Origin: Streptomyces lydicus
GTDB taxonomy: Bacteria; Actinomycetota; Actinomycetes; Streptomycetales; Streptomycetaceae
NCBI RefSeq assembly: GCF_004125265.1
Contig: NZ_RDTE01000001.1
Span: 248,001 to 312,000 of the forward strand
DNA length: 64,000 bases
Direction: 5' to 3'
Part shown: positions 8,162 through 19,100 of the stretch, piece by piece
How positions within the stretch are numbered: the stretch's first letter is position 1
How the letters are laid out: each line of letters begins with the position of its first letter
The notes under the pieces: generated by a model
Database searches by the model: none
Seen by the model: the letters and a program-made list of their open reading frames with translations, nothing else
What the model was told of the DNA's origin: nothing
Made by a program: the position numbers and the translations under genes

Positions 8162-8524
8162 GTGTCAATCCATCAACAAGATGACGAAATGGTCGTTGAA
8201 CTCGGACGGACGACCGACCAGACGGGCACGCGGTGCGCGATGATCCCGGAATGGGTTCTCGCCCAAGGCCCTACTGAGGCATGGTTGTACGGGCACATGT
8301 GCCTCCTCGCTGAACGCCAAGGCCCGGAGAAGACCGTAAACGTACCGCTCGCTAAGCTCGCCGAGAAGCTCAAAGTCTCAACGCGAACTCTCCAGAAGTA
8401 CCTGGCCGCCCTTAGGCAGGCCGGGGCTGTGGCAGTCGAGCCCCGCCACGACGAACACAGCGGAACGAGGCTCCCGAACCTCTACATCCTCAACTTCGCC
8501 CCGCCTAAGGGTGAGGCGCGGTGA
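8162..8524 (+). CDS. Winged-helix protein, probably replication-associated
   Basis: A 120-aa protein from GTG 8162; an in-frame ATG at 8189 is an alternative, and neither start has a strong ribosome site. The centre and C-terminal half form a helix-turn-helix with a wing (NVPLAKLAEKLKVSTRTLQK, then ALRQAGAVAVEPRHDE), preceded by MIPEWVLAQGPTEAWLYGHM, the pattern seen in small plasmid and phage proteins that load at origins. Its stop overlaps the GTG of the next gene by 4 nt (GTGA), so the two are co-translated. Together they lie just upstream of an AT-rich repeat cluster, which supports a replication or copy-control role. That role is inferred from context. Confidence 0.65.
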   Translation: MSIHQQDDEMVVELGRTTDQTGTRCAMIPEWVLAQGPTEAWLYGHMCLLAERQGPEKTVNVPLAKLAEKLKVSTRTLQKYLAALRQAGAVAVEPRHDEHSGTRLPNLYILNFAPPKGEAR

Positions 8525-8970
8525 GCGAACACGCCAAACCCAAGGGGACCCCGAAAGACCTCTCAGGTGACGCTAGCTTCGCGCGAGGCCGCCGACGCCG
8601 CTTTCCGTTCACTCAGCTTCCCGACTGGGTTCTGTTCGCCGACATCTCCCCAGGCGCAAAGACGCTGTACTGGGCTCTCTACGTGCACGTCAATCAGGAG
8701 CGCAAGGACAACACCGGCGACATGCGGGTCTGGCCTGGCCAGAGCAAGCTGCTCTACATCTCAGGCATCAAGTCAAAGACGACTCTGCGCAAGTACCTCA
8801 AGGAGCTGCGCGGAATCGGTGCAGCAGACTGGCGAACCGGTCGAAATCCACGTAACCCGCTGAGGACGCAGACCGTGTACCTGGTCCATGAGGAACCAGA
8901 GAAGGACTACGCCGGCCCAGCGTCCATTTCGGACGTCTACGAGGCCTACAGCGCACAGGAGGAAGACTGA
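8521..8970 (+). CDS. Winged-helix replication-initiator-like protein
   Basis: A 149-aa protein starting at GTG 8521 within the GTGA overlap with the upstream gene. It has a basic N terminus (FARGRRRRFPF), then FTQLPDWVLFADISPGAKTL, a region like the preceding protein's MIPEWVLAQG segment, and a helix-turn-helix (WPGQSKLLYISGIKSKTTLR, KYLKELRGIGAADW). The two neighbours therefore look like diverged halves or paralogues of one winged-helix family. Such proteins often act as plasmid replication initiators or origin-binding partners. The cluster of AATTTTGG repeats about 100 bp downstream fits an iteron-bearing origin. No catalytic motif is visible. Confidence 0.65.
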   Translation: MSEHAKPKGTPKDLSGDASFARGRRRRFPFTQLPDWVLFADISPGAKTLYWALYVHVNQERKDNTGDMRVWPGQSKLLYISGIKSKTTLRKYLKELRGIGAADWRTGRNPRNPLRTQTVYLVHEEPEKDYAGPASISDVYEAYSAQEED

Positions 8971-9067
8971 CCCAACCACGCACGCCCTTGCCCCCTCCAC
9001 CGTCCTGGCTGGAGGGGGCTTCGCTGTTCCGGGACCGCTAGAAGGCATCTGCGCAGGTCAAGCCCGG

Positions 9068-9236
9068 GGGTCATTTTTTGACCCTCCGGCTGCCCGCGCT
9101 GCGGAGGGTCATTTTTTGGCACTCGGGAGGGTCAAATTTTGGTCCTCGGGAGGCTCAAATTTTGGTCCTCCCGAGGACCAAACGCTGTGCCTCCGAGATG
9201 CCAGATTTTGGTCCTCCCGAGTGCCAAAATTTGAGC
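9068..9236. other. AT-rich iteron-like repeat cluster, candidate replication origin
   Basis: In very GC-rich DNA this stretch has repeated T- and A-tracts: GGGTCATTTTTTG at 9068 and near 9105, GGGTCAAATTTTGGTCCTC near 9130, GGCTCAAATTTTGGTCCTC near 9152, CCAGATTTTGGTCCTC near 9200, and CCAAAATTTGAGCC at 9223-9236, the exact complement of GGCTCAAATTTTGG. A 13-bp inverted repeat (GGTCCTCGGGAGG at 9141-9153 and 9167-9179) flanks one copy. Short GAACCAGACGAA-type repeats follow to about 9330. Directly repeated sites next to winged-helix genes are the pattern of a plasmid origin. Confidence 0.6.
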
Positions 9237-9359
9237 CCGAACCAGACGAAGCACCAACCAGATGAAGGGCCAACTCATACGAATCTCAACGAGACGAAGG
9301 AGAACCAAACGAACGTTGAACCAGACGAACGTGTCGTCCGCTACGCGGCCTCATCAACT

Positions 9360-9384
9360 GCCGGGGGCTAACGCCGCCCCCGGC
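9360..9384. terminator. 9-bp GC-rich hairpin
   Basis: GCCGGGGGC at 9360-9368 is matched by GCCCCCGGC at 9376-9384 across a 7-nt loop, downstream of the repeat cluster. It is probably a terminator. Confidence 0.6.
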
Positions 9385-9455
9385 CACCCCGCGCCAGCGC
9401 CTTGGATGCGCTGGACCATCCCTAGGTCATGGTCCTGCGCTACGCGCACCACTTC

Positions 9456-9473
9456 AGGCCCTGAGGGCCTTTC
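9456..9473 (+). terminator. Short hairpin with T-run
   Basis: AGGCCCTGAGGGCCTTTC forms a 6-bp stem with a 3-nt loop followed by Ts. With the hairpin at 9360-9384 it separates the replication-like region from the block that starts at 9790. Confidence 0.6.
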
Positions 9474-9789
9474 GTTGGACCATGCCCACTGAATCCTGCA
9501 GTTGCTCAACATCGTGGCCTAGGACCTACCTGATGTAGTAACAGCAACCACAGGACGCGCGTGCGCGAGCCTTCGCTGATGCCACAGGACTCCCACCCCC
9601 TCCACGCTTTCCGTGACAGGGAACGCCTGCTGAAGTCTTTGGCCGTTCCCTCCCGTCCAATGGAACAAAGCAGCTCAAGCGCGCTCTCGCTAGCTTCCCG
9701 CCCCGAGCATCGGTGCTGGTGGCGTAGGAGGAGTCTCTGTGAGTCCGTGACCGTTCTGCGCTGCCCACTGGACGTGGGGAGTGGTGGAC

Positions 9790-10182
9790 GTGAATCAGTA
9801 CGGACGGCGAGCGCTGCGGCATTGGCAGGAGTTCCGGTCCGGGAGCATCGCGCAGCTCGATGATCCCGAGGCTTTCTTCATCCAGCTTGGTGTCGATGCT
9901 CAGGACGAGGTGGGGGCTCGCTGGAGGGCTGAGCGTCTGACGGTGCCTGCCGTGGTAGGGGAGTCCTACTTCGAGCGGGCCGGCGGTCTGCAGCCGATGC
10001 GCTACGAGGCCGAGGAGCAGTGGCGGGAGCGCGGCCCCCACAAGCTGCCGGCAGACCGGAGCTGGCCACAACACCTCACGGCCTCTGTGTCCGCCCGGCT
10101 CCGGTCTGCTGATTCGCCGCGGCGGCAGGAACTGCCGCACCCCGGAGTCACCTTTGTTCGGCGCGGGGGTGAGCATGTCTGA
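9790..10182 (+). CDS. Small protein, paralogue of the next gene; function unknown
   Basis: A 130-aa protein. GTG 9790 is preferred over GTG 9781 because it gives VNQYGRRALRHWQ, matching MNHYGAQVMRHWQ of the next gene, and has GGGGAG about 9 nt upstream. About 90 residues align with the 10251-10529 product (DDPEAFFIQLG against DQPREYFTQLG), followed by a 40-residue C-terminal extension rich in Arg and Ser. The stop TGA lies inside the ATG context of the giant frame (ATG 10175, 8-nt overlap). No known domain is recognised. It is probably a decayed or specialised duplicate of the next gene, both being attached to the giant helicase gene. Confidence 0.6.
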   Translation: MNQYGRRALRHWQEFRSGSIAQLDDPEAFFIQLGVDAQDEVGARWRAERLTVPAVVGESYFERAGGLQPMRYEAEEQWRERGPHKLPADRSWPQHLTASVSARLRSADSPRRQELPHPGVTFVRRGGEHV

Positions 10183-13100
10183 CGAGAACACTCTGTCCGG
10201 CGCAGACTCAACGTCAAATGCAGTCAGCGGCACTACGCGAGGGATAAGGGATGAACCACTACGGCGCGCAGGTGATGCGTCACTGGCAGGCCGAACGGCT
10301 TCTGGAGTTTCAGGAACTCGATCAGCCGAGGGAGTACTTCACGCAGCTGGGCGAGGAGATAGCCGAGCAGGTGGAGATCAGGGCCCGCAGTCTGGCGGGC
10401 TCGGCGCCGGCGGAGCCGGAGGGCTATCTGGCCCGGCTGCAGCGTCTGAACAGCGCCCGGTTGGAGGCGGAGGCCGAAGTGGTCCGGGAGTATCTGCTGC
10501 AGGAGTCGGAGCAGGAGCCGACTCCCTAGAACTGCCTCTGGGGGCTCTGCCGCGCTCCGAGGGCGAGCGGATCCGGCACAACCTCCAGGCCGTTCGCGTG
10601 GCAGTGCAGCTCAGGAAGGAGCACCGGGCTGCGACCGAAGGAGAACTCGCCCAGCTGCGCGAGTGGCGAGGGTGGGGAGCTACCCCGTATCTCTTCGACA
10701 CCCGTAAGCAGTTTGCCGAGCAGTACCGGGCCGAGCGCGAAGAGCTTCAGGGCCTCCTGACCGATCAGGAGTACGCGGCGGCCCGGGCCTCCACTCTCAA
10801 CGCCCACTACACCAACCCGCTGTATGCCTCGCTGATCTGGAGGCGGCTCCTCGCCCCGCTCGGCGCCGAGCCCGGCGCGAAGATCACGGTGTATGACAAC
10901 AGTGTGGGGGCGGGCCGTCTCCTGGTCGATGCACCGGCCGATGCCCGTCTGATCGGTACCGAGACCGACCCGATCACCGCCGCCATCGCTCAAGCGCTCT
11001 TCCCGCACGCGGACATCCGCAACGAATCATTCGCAAAGATCGGCCCCCTCGGCGAGCCCGTCCACGTGGTCATCGCCAACGTCCCCTACGGGCGGACCAA
11101 GCTCACCGACAAACGCCTCAACCCCGGCCGCCGCCACTCCATCCACAACCACGCCATCCTCCAGGCGCTGGCCGAACTGGCCCCCGGCGGCATCGCCGCC
11201 ATCCAGACCTCGCGCTACACCTCCGACGGCACCACCAAAGCCCACCAGGACGCGCGCCGGCAGATGCTGGAGAAGGCTGAGTTCCTCGGCGGGATCCGGA
11301 TGCCGGACGGAGCGCAGGTGGACGAGGCCGGCACACCGGTCGTCGTCGACATCCTGGTGTTCCGCAAGCGGCCGGAAGGAGACCTGCCCGGGGCAGCGGG
11401 GGAGTGGCTGACCGTTTCGCCCGTCGAGCTCCCCCCGGCCCGGAACGGCATCACCACCACCCCCCTCGACATCAACGACTACTTCCAGGCCCACCCGGAG
11501 ATGGTGCTCGGCACCTCGCTGGCCGACATCCGCCGCCACGGCAGCGACCTTTCCGTCCGCGGCGCAGGAGACGTCGCCCCCGCACTGGCCGCGGCCCTCG
11601 ACCAGATCGCCAGCACAGCCCAACACGAGGGCCAGACACTGATCCCTCCCAGCACCTTCCAGGTCGACTTCGACCTTCTCGATGGCACCCTCCAAGCACA
11701 CCCCGACGGCACCTTCACCGAGATCGTCAACGGGCGACCCACCGCGCACATCCCGGCCAAGACCCAGGCCGACGAACTACGTGCAGTGATCGGCCTGCGT
11801 GACATCGCGGTGGCCCTGCTGGACGAGGAAGCCCAACACCACCACGACACCGCGCGCATGGAGCGCCTGCGCACCGAGCTCAACCGCCGCTACGACGCCT
11901 ATAACGCCCAGTGGGGCCCGCTCAACCGGTTCAAGGTCAACCAGACCAAGGTCGAGGGCGACGGCCAGGCTCGCGAGGTGCGCACCTACCCGCGCATGGG
12001 CGGCTTCCGCCACGACCCGTACGCGCCCTACGTACTGGCGCTGGAGGTCTTCAACGAGGAGACCAAGCAAGCCACCAAGGCCGACGTATTCCACCAGCGA
12101 GTCATCTCCCCGCCCTCCCCCCTCACCCGGGCCAACAGCCCGGAAGATGCCCTCCTGCTGTGCTGGGACCGCTACAACGACATCCGCCTGGACGTGATCG
12201 CCGACCTGCTGGACCTGGATAGCCCGCAGGCGGCGCGCCATGCCCTGGGCACACTGGTCTACGACGATCCCGAGACTCGCAACGAGGACCCCGAGGCCCG
12301 CACCGTGGTGCGTGCCACTGAGTACCTTTCCGGCAACGTCCGGCAAAAGCTCAAGGCGGCACAGGAAGCGGCTGAGGACGATCCTGCGTACGCCGTCAAC
12401 GTCACCGCCCTTGAAGAGGTCATCCCCCGGGACCTGGAACCTGCCGAGATCGAAAGTACCCTCGGCGCGGCCTGGATCAGCGCCAGGTACGTACAGCAGT
12501 TCCTCCGGGAGGTCCTGGAGGACGACGACATCGAGGTCAGCAACCTCGGTGCGCGCTGGAGCGTCAAGGGCGGCGACCGGCACAGCATGCTGGCCGAGAC
12601 GACGTGGGGGACCAAGACCCGCTCCGCCCAGGCCCTGGCCAGCAACCTTCTGAACAACCAAGAGATCGTCGTCACCCGCAAGCTTCCCCCGGACGGGCCC
12701 ACCGTCACCGACACCGAGGCCACTGCCTTTGCCCAGGCCAAGGCCCTCCAGCTCGACGAGCGGTTCCGCCTGTGGCTGTGGGAGGACCCGGACCGGGCCG
12801 CTCACCTGCAGCGCTACTACAACGACCGCTACAACGCCCGCGTCACACCCACCTACGACCGCGAACGGATCGCCGCCCCCGGCCTGTCGAAGGCCTTCAC
12901 ACTCAACCCCCACCAGCACGCCGCCGTCGCCCGCCTCCGCTCCACCAACACCGGCGTGGGTCTCTTCCACGGCACCGGCGCCGGCAAGACCCTCGAAATG
13001 ATCGTGGGCGGCATGGAGCTGGTCCGGCTCGGGCTGGTCACCAAGCCTGTCTACTCGGTCCCCAAGGGTGTCCTTGGCCAGTTCCAGAGGGAGTTTCTCC

Positions 13101-16100
13101 AGGCCTACCCGCGCGCCCGGATCCTGGTAGCCGACTCCTCCGACCTGACCGGCAGCCGCCGCCACCGGTTCGTCGCGAAGTGGTCGACCGGCAACTGGGA
13201 CGCCGTCATCGTCAGCCACACCGCCTTCAAGAAGATCCCCATGAGCAAGGCGGCGCGGCTGGACTATGTCAACCAGCAGATCCAGCGTCTCGAAGCACAC
13301 CTGGACCACGCCGAGGGCGGCGACCGCTACACCGTCAAGGACATCGAAAACCAGATCGCCACCCTCAAGGAGAAGGTCGAGGAGGAACTTCAGACCCCCG
13401 GGGACTCGGGGGTGGAGTTCGAACGGACCGGCTCGACGTTCATCTTCATCGATGAATTCCAGGTACTGAAGAACCTCCAGGTGATCTCGTCGGTCCAGGA
13501 ACTCGCGCTGCCGGGCAACCAGATCACCGCAGACATGGACATGAAGCTGTCCTATCTGCGCAGCAAGTTCGGCGAACGCGTGGTGTGTGGAGCTACCGCC
13601 ACCCCGGTCGACAACTCCCCGATGGAGATCCTCAGCGCAACCAAGTACCTGGCCCCCTCCCGCCTGGCCGAACTGGACATCGTCGAGGACGACCAGTTCG
13701 TTTCCACCTTCATCCAGCCGGTCCACAAGGTGGAGATGTCGGTCGACGGGAACAGCTTCAAGACCCGTGCCCGCTACGCCCGCTACGTCAATCAGCCCGA
13801 ACTGAAGCTGATGCTCGCCAGCTTCGCCGATGTGAAACGCAAGAGCGACCTCCCTCTGGTCGAGCCGTCCATCATCAACAACGAGATGCGGTTGCTGACT
13901 GTCGACGCTTCACCCGAACTCCGCGAGGTGATGCAGGACCTCGGCGACAGGATGCTGTCGATCAAGGCGGGCTCCCCGCGGATCAAGACCAAGAAGAACG
14001 GGGAGGAAGCTGAGGACAACAGTCTGTGGATCTCCACGGACGGACGGTTGGCCTCTCTCGACGTGCGGCTGGTCGGCATGGAGACCGACCAGCCGCAGAA
14101 ACTGGACGTTGTCGCCGACGAGATCATCGCGCTGTGGCAGAAGCACCGCCACGACGTCTACTACGACGAGCACGGCAACGAGGAGCCCATCAAGGGCAGC
14201 TGCATCGCAGTCTTCTGCGATCTCGGTGTGCCTGCACCCGACAAGGAATTCGATGTCTACAACGCGCTGGCCGACAAGCTCACCGCCAAGGGCATGCCCC
14301 GCAGCCTGATCGAGTTCGCCCAGGACGCCAAGAACCAGCAGCAGAAGGTACGTCAGAACCAAGCCATCAATGACGGGCGCATCGCCGTCATCATGGGCGG
14401 CCGCACCGGTCTGGGCACCGGCCGCAACATCCAGCGCCGTGGTATCGCGGTCGTCCAGGTGGACCCCACGTGGAAGGCCACCCCGATCATCCAGAGCCTG
14501 GGCCGCTTCAAGCGGCAGGGCAACCAGAACACCGCCATGCACCACATCGCCGCGGTCACCCGGGACTCCTACGACCCGTTCCTCTGGCAGAAGGTCGCCA
14601 CCAAACAGAGCTACGCGGACGTGGTCCTCGACTTCCGCAACACCACCCGCATCTTCGAGGCATCCGACGACGACGACAATGTCATCCCCGCCGGTGTGAT
14701 CTTCGCAGTCGCAGCCAACCGGCCCGAACTTGAGCAGATGGAACGCGTCGAGGCCCAACTCGCCCGGCTGCGCCTCCAGCAGAAGATGTGGAACGACGAG
14801 CAGTTCACCTACCAGATCATGGGGGAGCAGGGTCGTCGCCGGATCACGGAACTCACCGAGCGCATGCAGCAGGCCGAACGGGCCCTGGAACGCCGGACCA
14901 GCACTCAGGGCGACGCTTTCACCATGAGGGTCGCCAAGACCACCTACGACGAGCGCCGTGATGCCGGCGACGCCGTGCTGCGACAGCTTGCTCGTTTCGA
15001 GCGCACCGCCCTCGACCGGGGCCGCCAGCACGTCACCGAACTCGGCGAACTGGGCGGCTTCGGCCTGCAGGCCACGATGGAGTGGAGCTTCGGCGGACGC
15101 TACCTCTCGCTCATCTTCCTCGACGCGCCGATCGACGCCGTCACACTCGACCCGCGCGACCTCAAGGACCAGGACCCCGTCGGCCTGATCCGCAAGCTGG
15201 AAAACACCCTCGCCACCCTGGAGACGGTGACCGAGCGCAGCACCCAGCACGTGAGGCGCTTGGAAGCCAACATGGCCCGGGCCCGCGACCGTGCCGGGCA
15301 GGCTTTCGCCCAGCAGACCGAGCTCGAAAAGGCCGAGCGCCAATACCGCAAGCTGCAGATGGCTCTCGGTGCAGGCAACCCCACCCCGGGTGAGGAGGAG
15401 GAAACCGCCGAGACGGAGGCGCCCGCGGAAGACGTCGCGCCAGATCCCGTAGCAGACACCGCGGCGGAGCAGGAACTCGCCGCAGACGGGCCGACGCCAG
15501 ACCCGGCAGCTGATTCCATATCGCGCGAAATCACCACACCGCCTGCGTCACCCCCCGCCATAGCCGACGACGCTCTCTCACCTGCCGGTGAGGCGCCTGC
15601 GTCGGAGCCCGCACCCACGCCGGCCATGCCGCAGCAGGCAGCACCCGCAGGCGATACGCAGTCCCAGGTGCAGGCCCCACCCTCCGAAGCCCCCGCAGCC
15701 ACTGTGCGCCCAGAAGTTGCTGATCAAGCAGCACAGGACCCTGAGGAAGAGACAGGCCTCGGCAGCGAACAGCCGACGTCCTCGCCGGACGCACCCGCTG
15801 CGGCACAACCGACGCAGGAAGCCTCGCCCGAGCTCGCGGCGCAGCCGGCGCCGGCCGCGCCCGTCGAAGGGAACCCAGACCTCAGCCGCACACCGGATGA
15901 ACCCGCAGTGGGCGCCGACTCCGGCAGCTCCCGCGAGACCGCAGACCGTGCTCAGGCTGACGGGCCTGCCCGCACCGAGCACCGCTTCACCTCGGTGGCC
16001 TCCGCCCACAACCACCTCAGCAACGGGATCCGCGACCCGCGCTGGGCCCGGGCACCGCGCACCCACAACGGTGTCACGGTCAAGGGCGCCACCAAGCACG

Positions 16101-19100
16101 AGAAGGCACAGGTCCGCATCGACACCCACTCTGCCCGCCGGAACATGGACCTGGCCCGCAACTCGCAGCTCTCCGCCCTGGGGAACTTCCTGGTCACCCG
16201 CGAGGGCAAGGGCAAGTGGGACGTGTACCACATCGCCTCGGGCACCATCATGACCGACCGCGCGGCCTACCGGACCAGTGCCGACGCCTTGGAGTTCGCC
16301 GACGCGCTGGAAGACGCCCGCGACGCCCAGGGCCGCCTGATCGACTGGGGAGCACCGCACATCGGCGACCGACTGGACATGGCCGACGGGCGAAGCGAGC
16401 TCGAAGCCGCCATCCGCCGGGGCCGCCAGCACCCGTCGACCGCGGCCGCCCCGCAGACACCCGAACGGCCCCCCGCTGCCCCGACACCGGCACAGCGGCC
16501 CAAGGAGACCACCGCAGAAGGCGCCGCCGAGGAACTGCAGCTCTTCTCCGCAGAAGATCCGCAGGCACAGGATGCTCCCGCGCCCGACAAACCGGCCGAC
16601 ACCGCAGAAGCCCGGGCGCCGCAGACCGCGCCCGCCTTCACCACCCACCGGGAGTGGAACGGGGCCTTTGCTCAGGTGCAGGCCTCCGAACTCGCGCTGA
16701 GCCGCGCCGTCGACCAGACCTGGAACCGCGAGCAGATCCCCCACGCCTTCGCCCAACTGCGCCGAGAGCTGTTCGCAGCGGTTGCCGCCCACGAGGGCCG
16801 TGACGCCTACGACACCGACACCTCCCTGACCAACTCCCTGACACAGGCCGAGCGGCTTCTGCGCTCCCTCAGGCGCCGCGACCGCACCACCATGCAGACG
16901 CCCCTGAACGACTTCACCAACCTCGTCCGCATCTTCCTCGAACGCCACCGCGCCACGCTCGCCCAGCGCGACGGCGAGAACGACCTGGCCCGCACCATCA
17001 AGGCTCAAGCACGCGCCCAGTTCGACGAGTTCATCGACACCTGGAGCAAGAACAACCCCGCCCTCATCCAGGCAGTCCGTGACGGGGACGAGGAAACCGT
17101 CCGCGCGCTGGCCGAGGCCGACCCCACCGTCAACGGAGCCGACGAACACCACGCCGCGAGCCCCGATACGGACACCGAACCCGAAAGCGCAGGGGAGCAC
17201 ACCGCCGTCGCCGGAGCGCAGGCAGACGCCGAGAGCAACGATCGCCCACAGACGGACCCGACGGATGCGCCGGCCCCGTTCCGTTCCGCCGACGACATCA
17301 CCGAAGCCCTCGCTCGCCTGGACGGGCCGCTGCGCGCGTGGACCGCAACGGGGCTCCGTGACGACCTGTTCATCCGCGGCTCCCACACCGACTCCCACCA
17401 GCGGGCAGCGGCGATCGAGAACCTGCGCCGGCCCGGCCGCTCGGCCCAGCTGAAGATGCCCGAATTGCGTGAAGCTCTCCAGGCGACGGACGCCATCCTC
17501 GACGAGATCGAGGAGCGGCCCGGCGTCGACTACTCCGGCCGGGCCAAGCCCGCCCTGACCGAGCTGCGCGATGAGCTCCACACGATCCTCGCCCGGGCCG
17601 CACACACCCGTCAGGAGCGCCGCCGTCCCGATCCCGCGCGCCCCCAGGGCCCGCAGCCGGGAGCCGATGCCGCACCGCAAGCTCTGCATGGCGCCAAGGC
17701 GGGGGCGTATCCTCCGGCGACGACGCGGTGGGCGATCGTCGAAGACCGGCCCGCGCCCTACCGGTCAGAGTCCGACACCCTCTCCTCCGCCGTGGGCGAG
17801 CTGAACTCCCTGCTGGCGCTCGCTCACGCCGACATCCCCAAGAAACTGCCCGCCGACCCCGCCCCCGAACTCACGGAGGCCTGGGCCGATTTCAACGCGG
17901 CCTGGAGCGCGACCCATACGCTCGACAGTGACGACTGGGCCGCTGGGCTGCAGGCTTACGCTCGCGCCCGGGTTGCCACGCATGCCCTGGCCAGTCACAA
18001 GGGGCTCGGGACGACGGCGCGAGGCAAACTGCGGCACCTGGCCCGCCGAGCCGAATTGCACGTCGACCGGCTGGCCCACACCCCCCACGACGAGCCGGAC
18101 GCCGCCTGGATCCGGGAGCTGGCCACCGCCGGCTACGAGCCCTACACCACGAGCAAGGAGATCACCCAGGCCCTGACAGCCGTCCAGGAGCGGGCCTCGG
18201 ACGACCTCGGCCGCGCACGGCTGGATGCGGCGCTCATCCCGCGGGGCGCGAGCGCCCACCTCGTGGCCATGCACGGCCTGGCCCGCGCGGCGTCCACCTC
18301 GCCGAGCCGGGCCAATGACCTGCTGCCCACCTACCTCGGGCGCCTGGCCCACACTCTGCTCACCAACCCCGGCATCACACACGAGCCGCTCAGGGGGCAG
18401 ACCCGTCCTCTGGAGGCCGTCTACCGCGACCTGCCCCCGGCCGCGCCCTTCACCACCCCCGACAGCGACGTCGATGACTCCGCCATCGAAGATGCCCACG
18501 AACGCGTAACCGACGGGGCCAAGAAGGCGGCCGGGCAGTGCCGCAGCCAGAGGTACTCGGCCACCGAGCGGCGCCTGGCCGCCACATGCGCAGAGATCCA
18601 ACAGCGCCCCCTGAAACGACCCGACGGACACATCTACGCATTCTGGCCGCACCTGCTGGCGACCGCCGCCGACCTGGCCCGCCAGGTCACGCGCGAGCAC
18701 AACGACGAGGGCCGGCACGCCCACCTGGAGCGGCACTTCCCCGAATTCGCCGACGCGGCGATGCGGCACGCGCGACGCCTGCACAGCACCCTGATCGAGG
18801 AAGCAGGCGCCCTCGACGAGGAAATGGAGGCGCTCACACACGCCGCGCTCGCCGACCAGAGGCTTCTCGCGGCCTTCGGCACGCCCGCCTCCGCCCTGAC
18901 CGACCACGCCCCCGTGCCGTTCGCCCCGGCCCTGAACACCTGGCTCGCCGAACGCGCCGAGACCATGTCACCGCTGCTGCGGCACACCCTGGCCGCGGAT
19001 ACGACCCCCGGCGGGTTCATCGGCGCCTTCGGACGCCTGGCGAAGAAGCTGGCCGAAGACGCCACCGGAACCAAGATGCCGCGCACCGGCCGGCGCCTGC

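Larger units (their letters stand above)
9237..9789. other. Intergenic stretch with short repeats and two terminator-like hairpins
   Basis: No gene is supported. It begins with variants of GAACCAGACGAA (about 9239, 9253, 9302 and 9318), then has the hairpins listed at 9360-9384 and 9456-9473. The remainder up to 9789 shows no coding bias. Confidence 0.5.

Noticed and set aside
15578..17689. Long minus-strand frame of about 700 codons opposite the giant gene
   Set aside because: Its Gly/Arg/Val-rich product has no motifs and mirrors the plus-strand codons.
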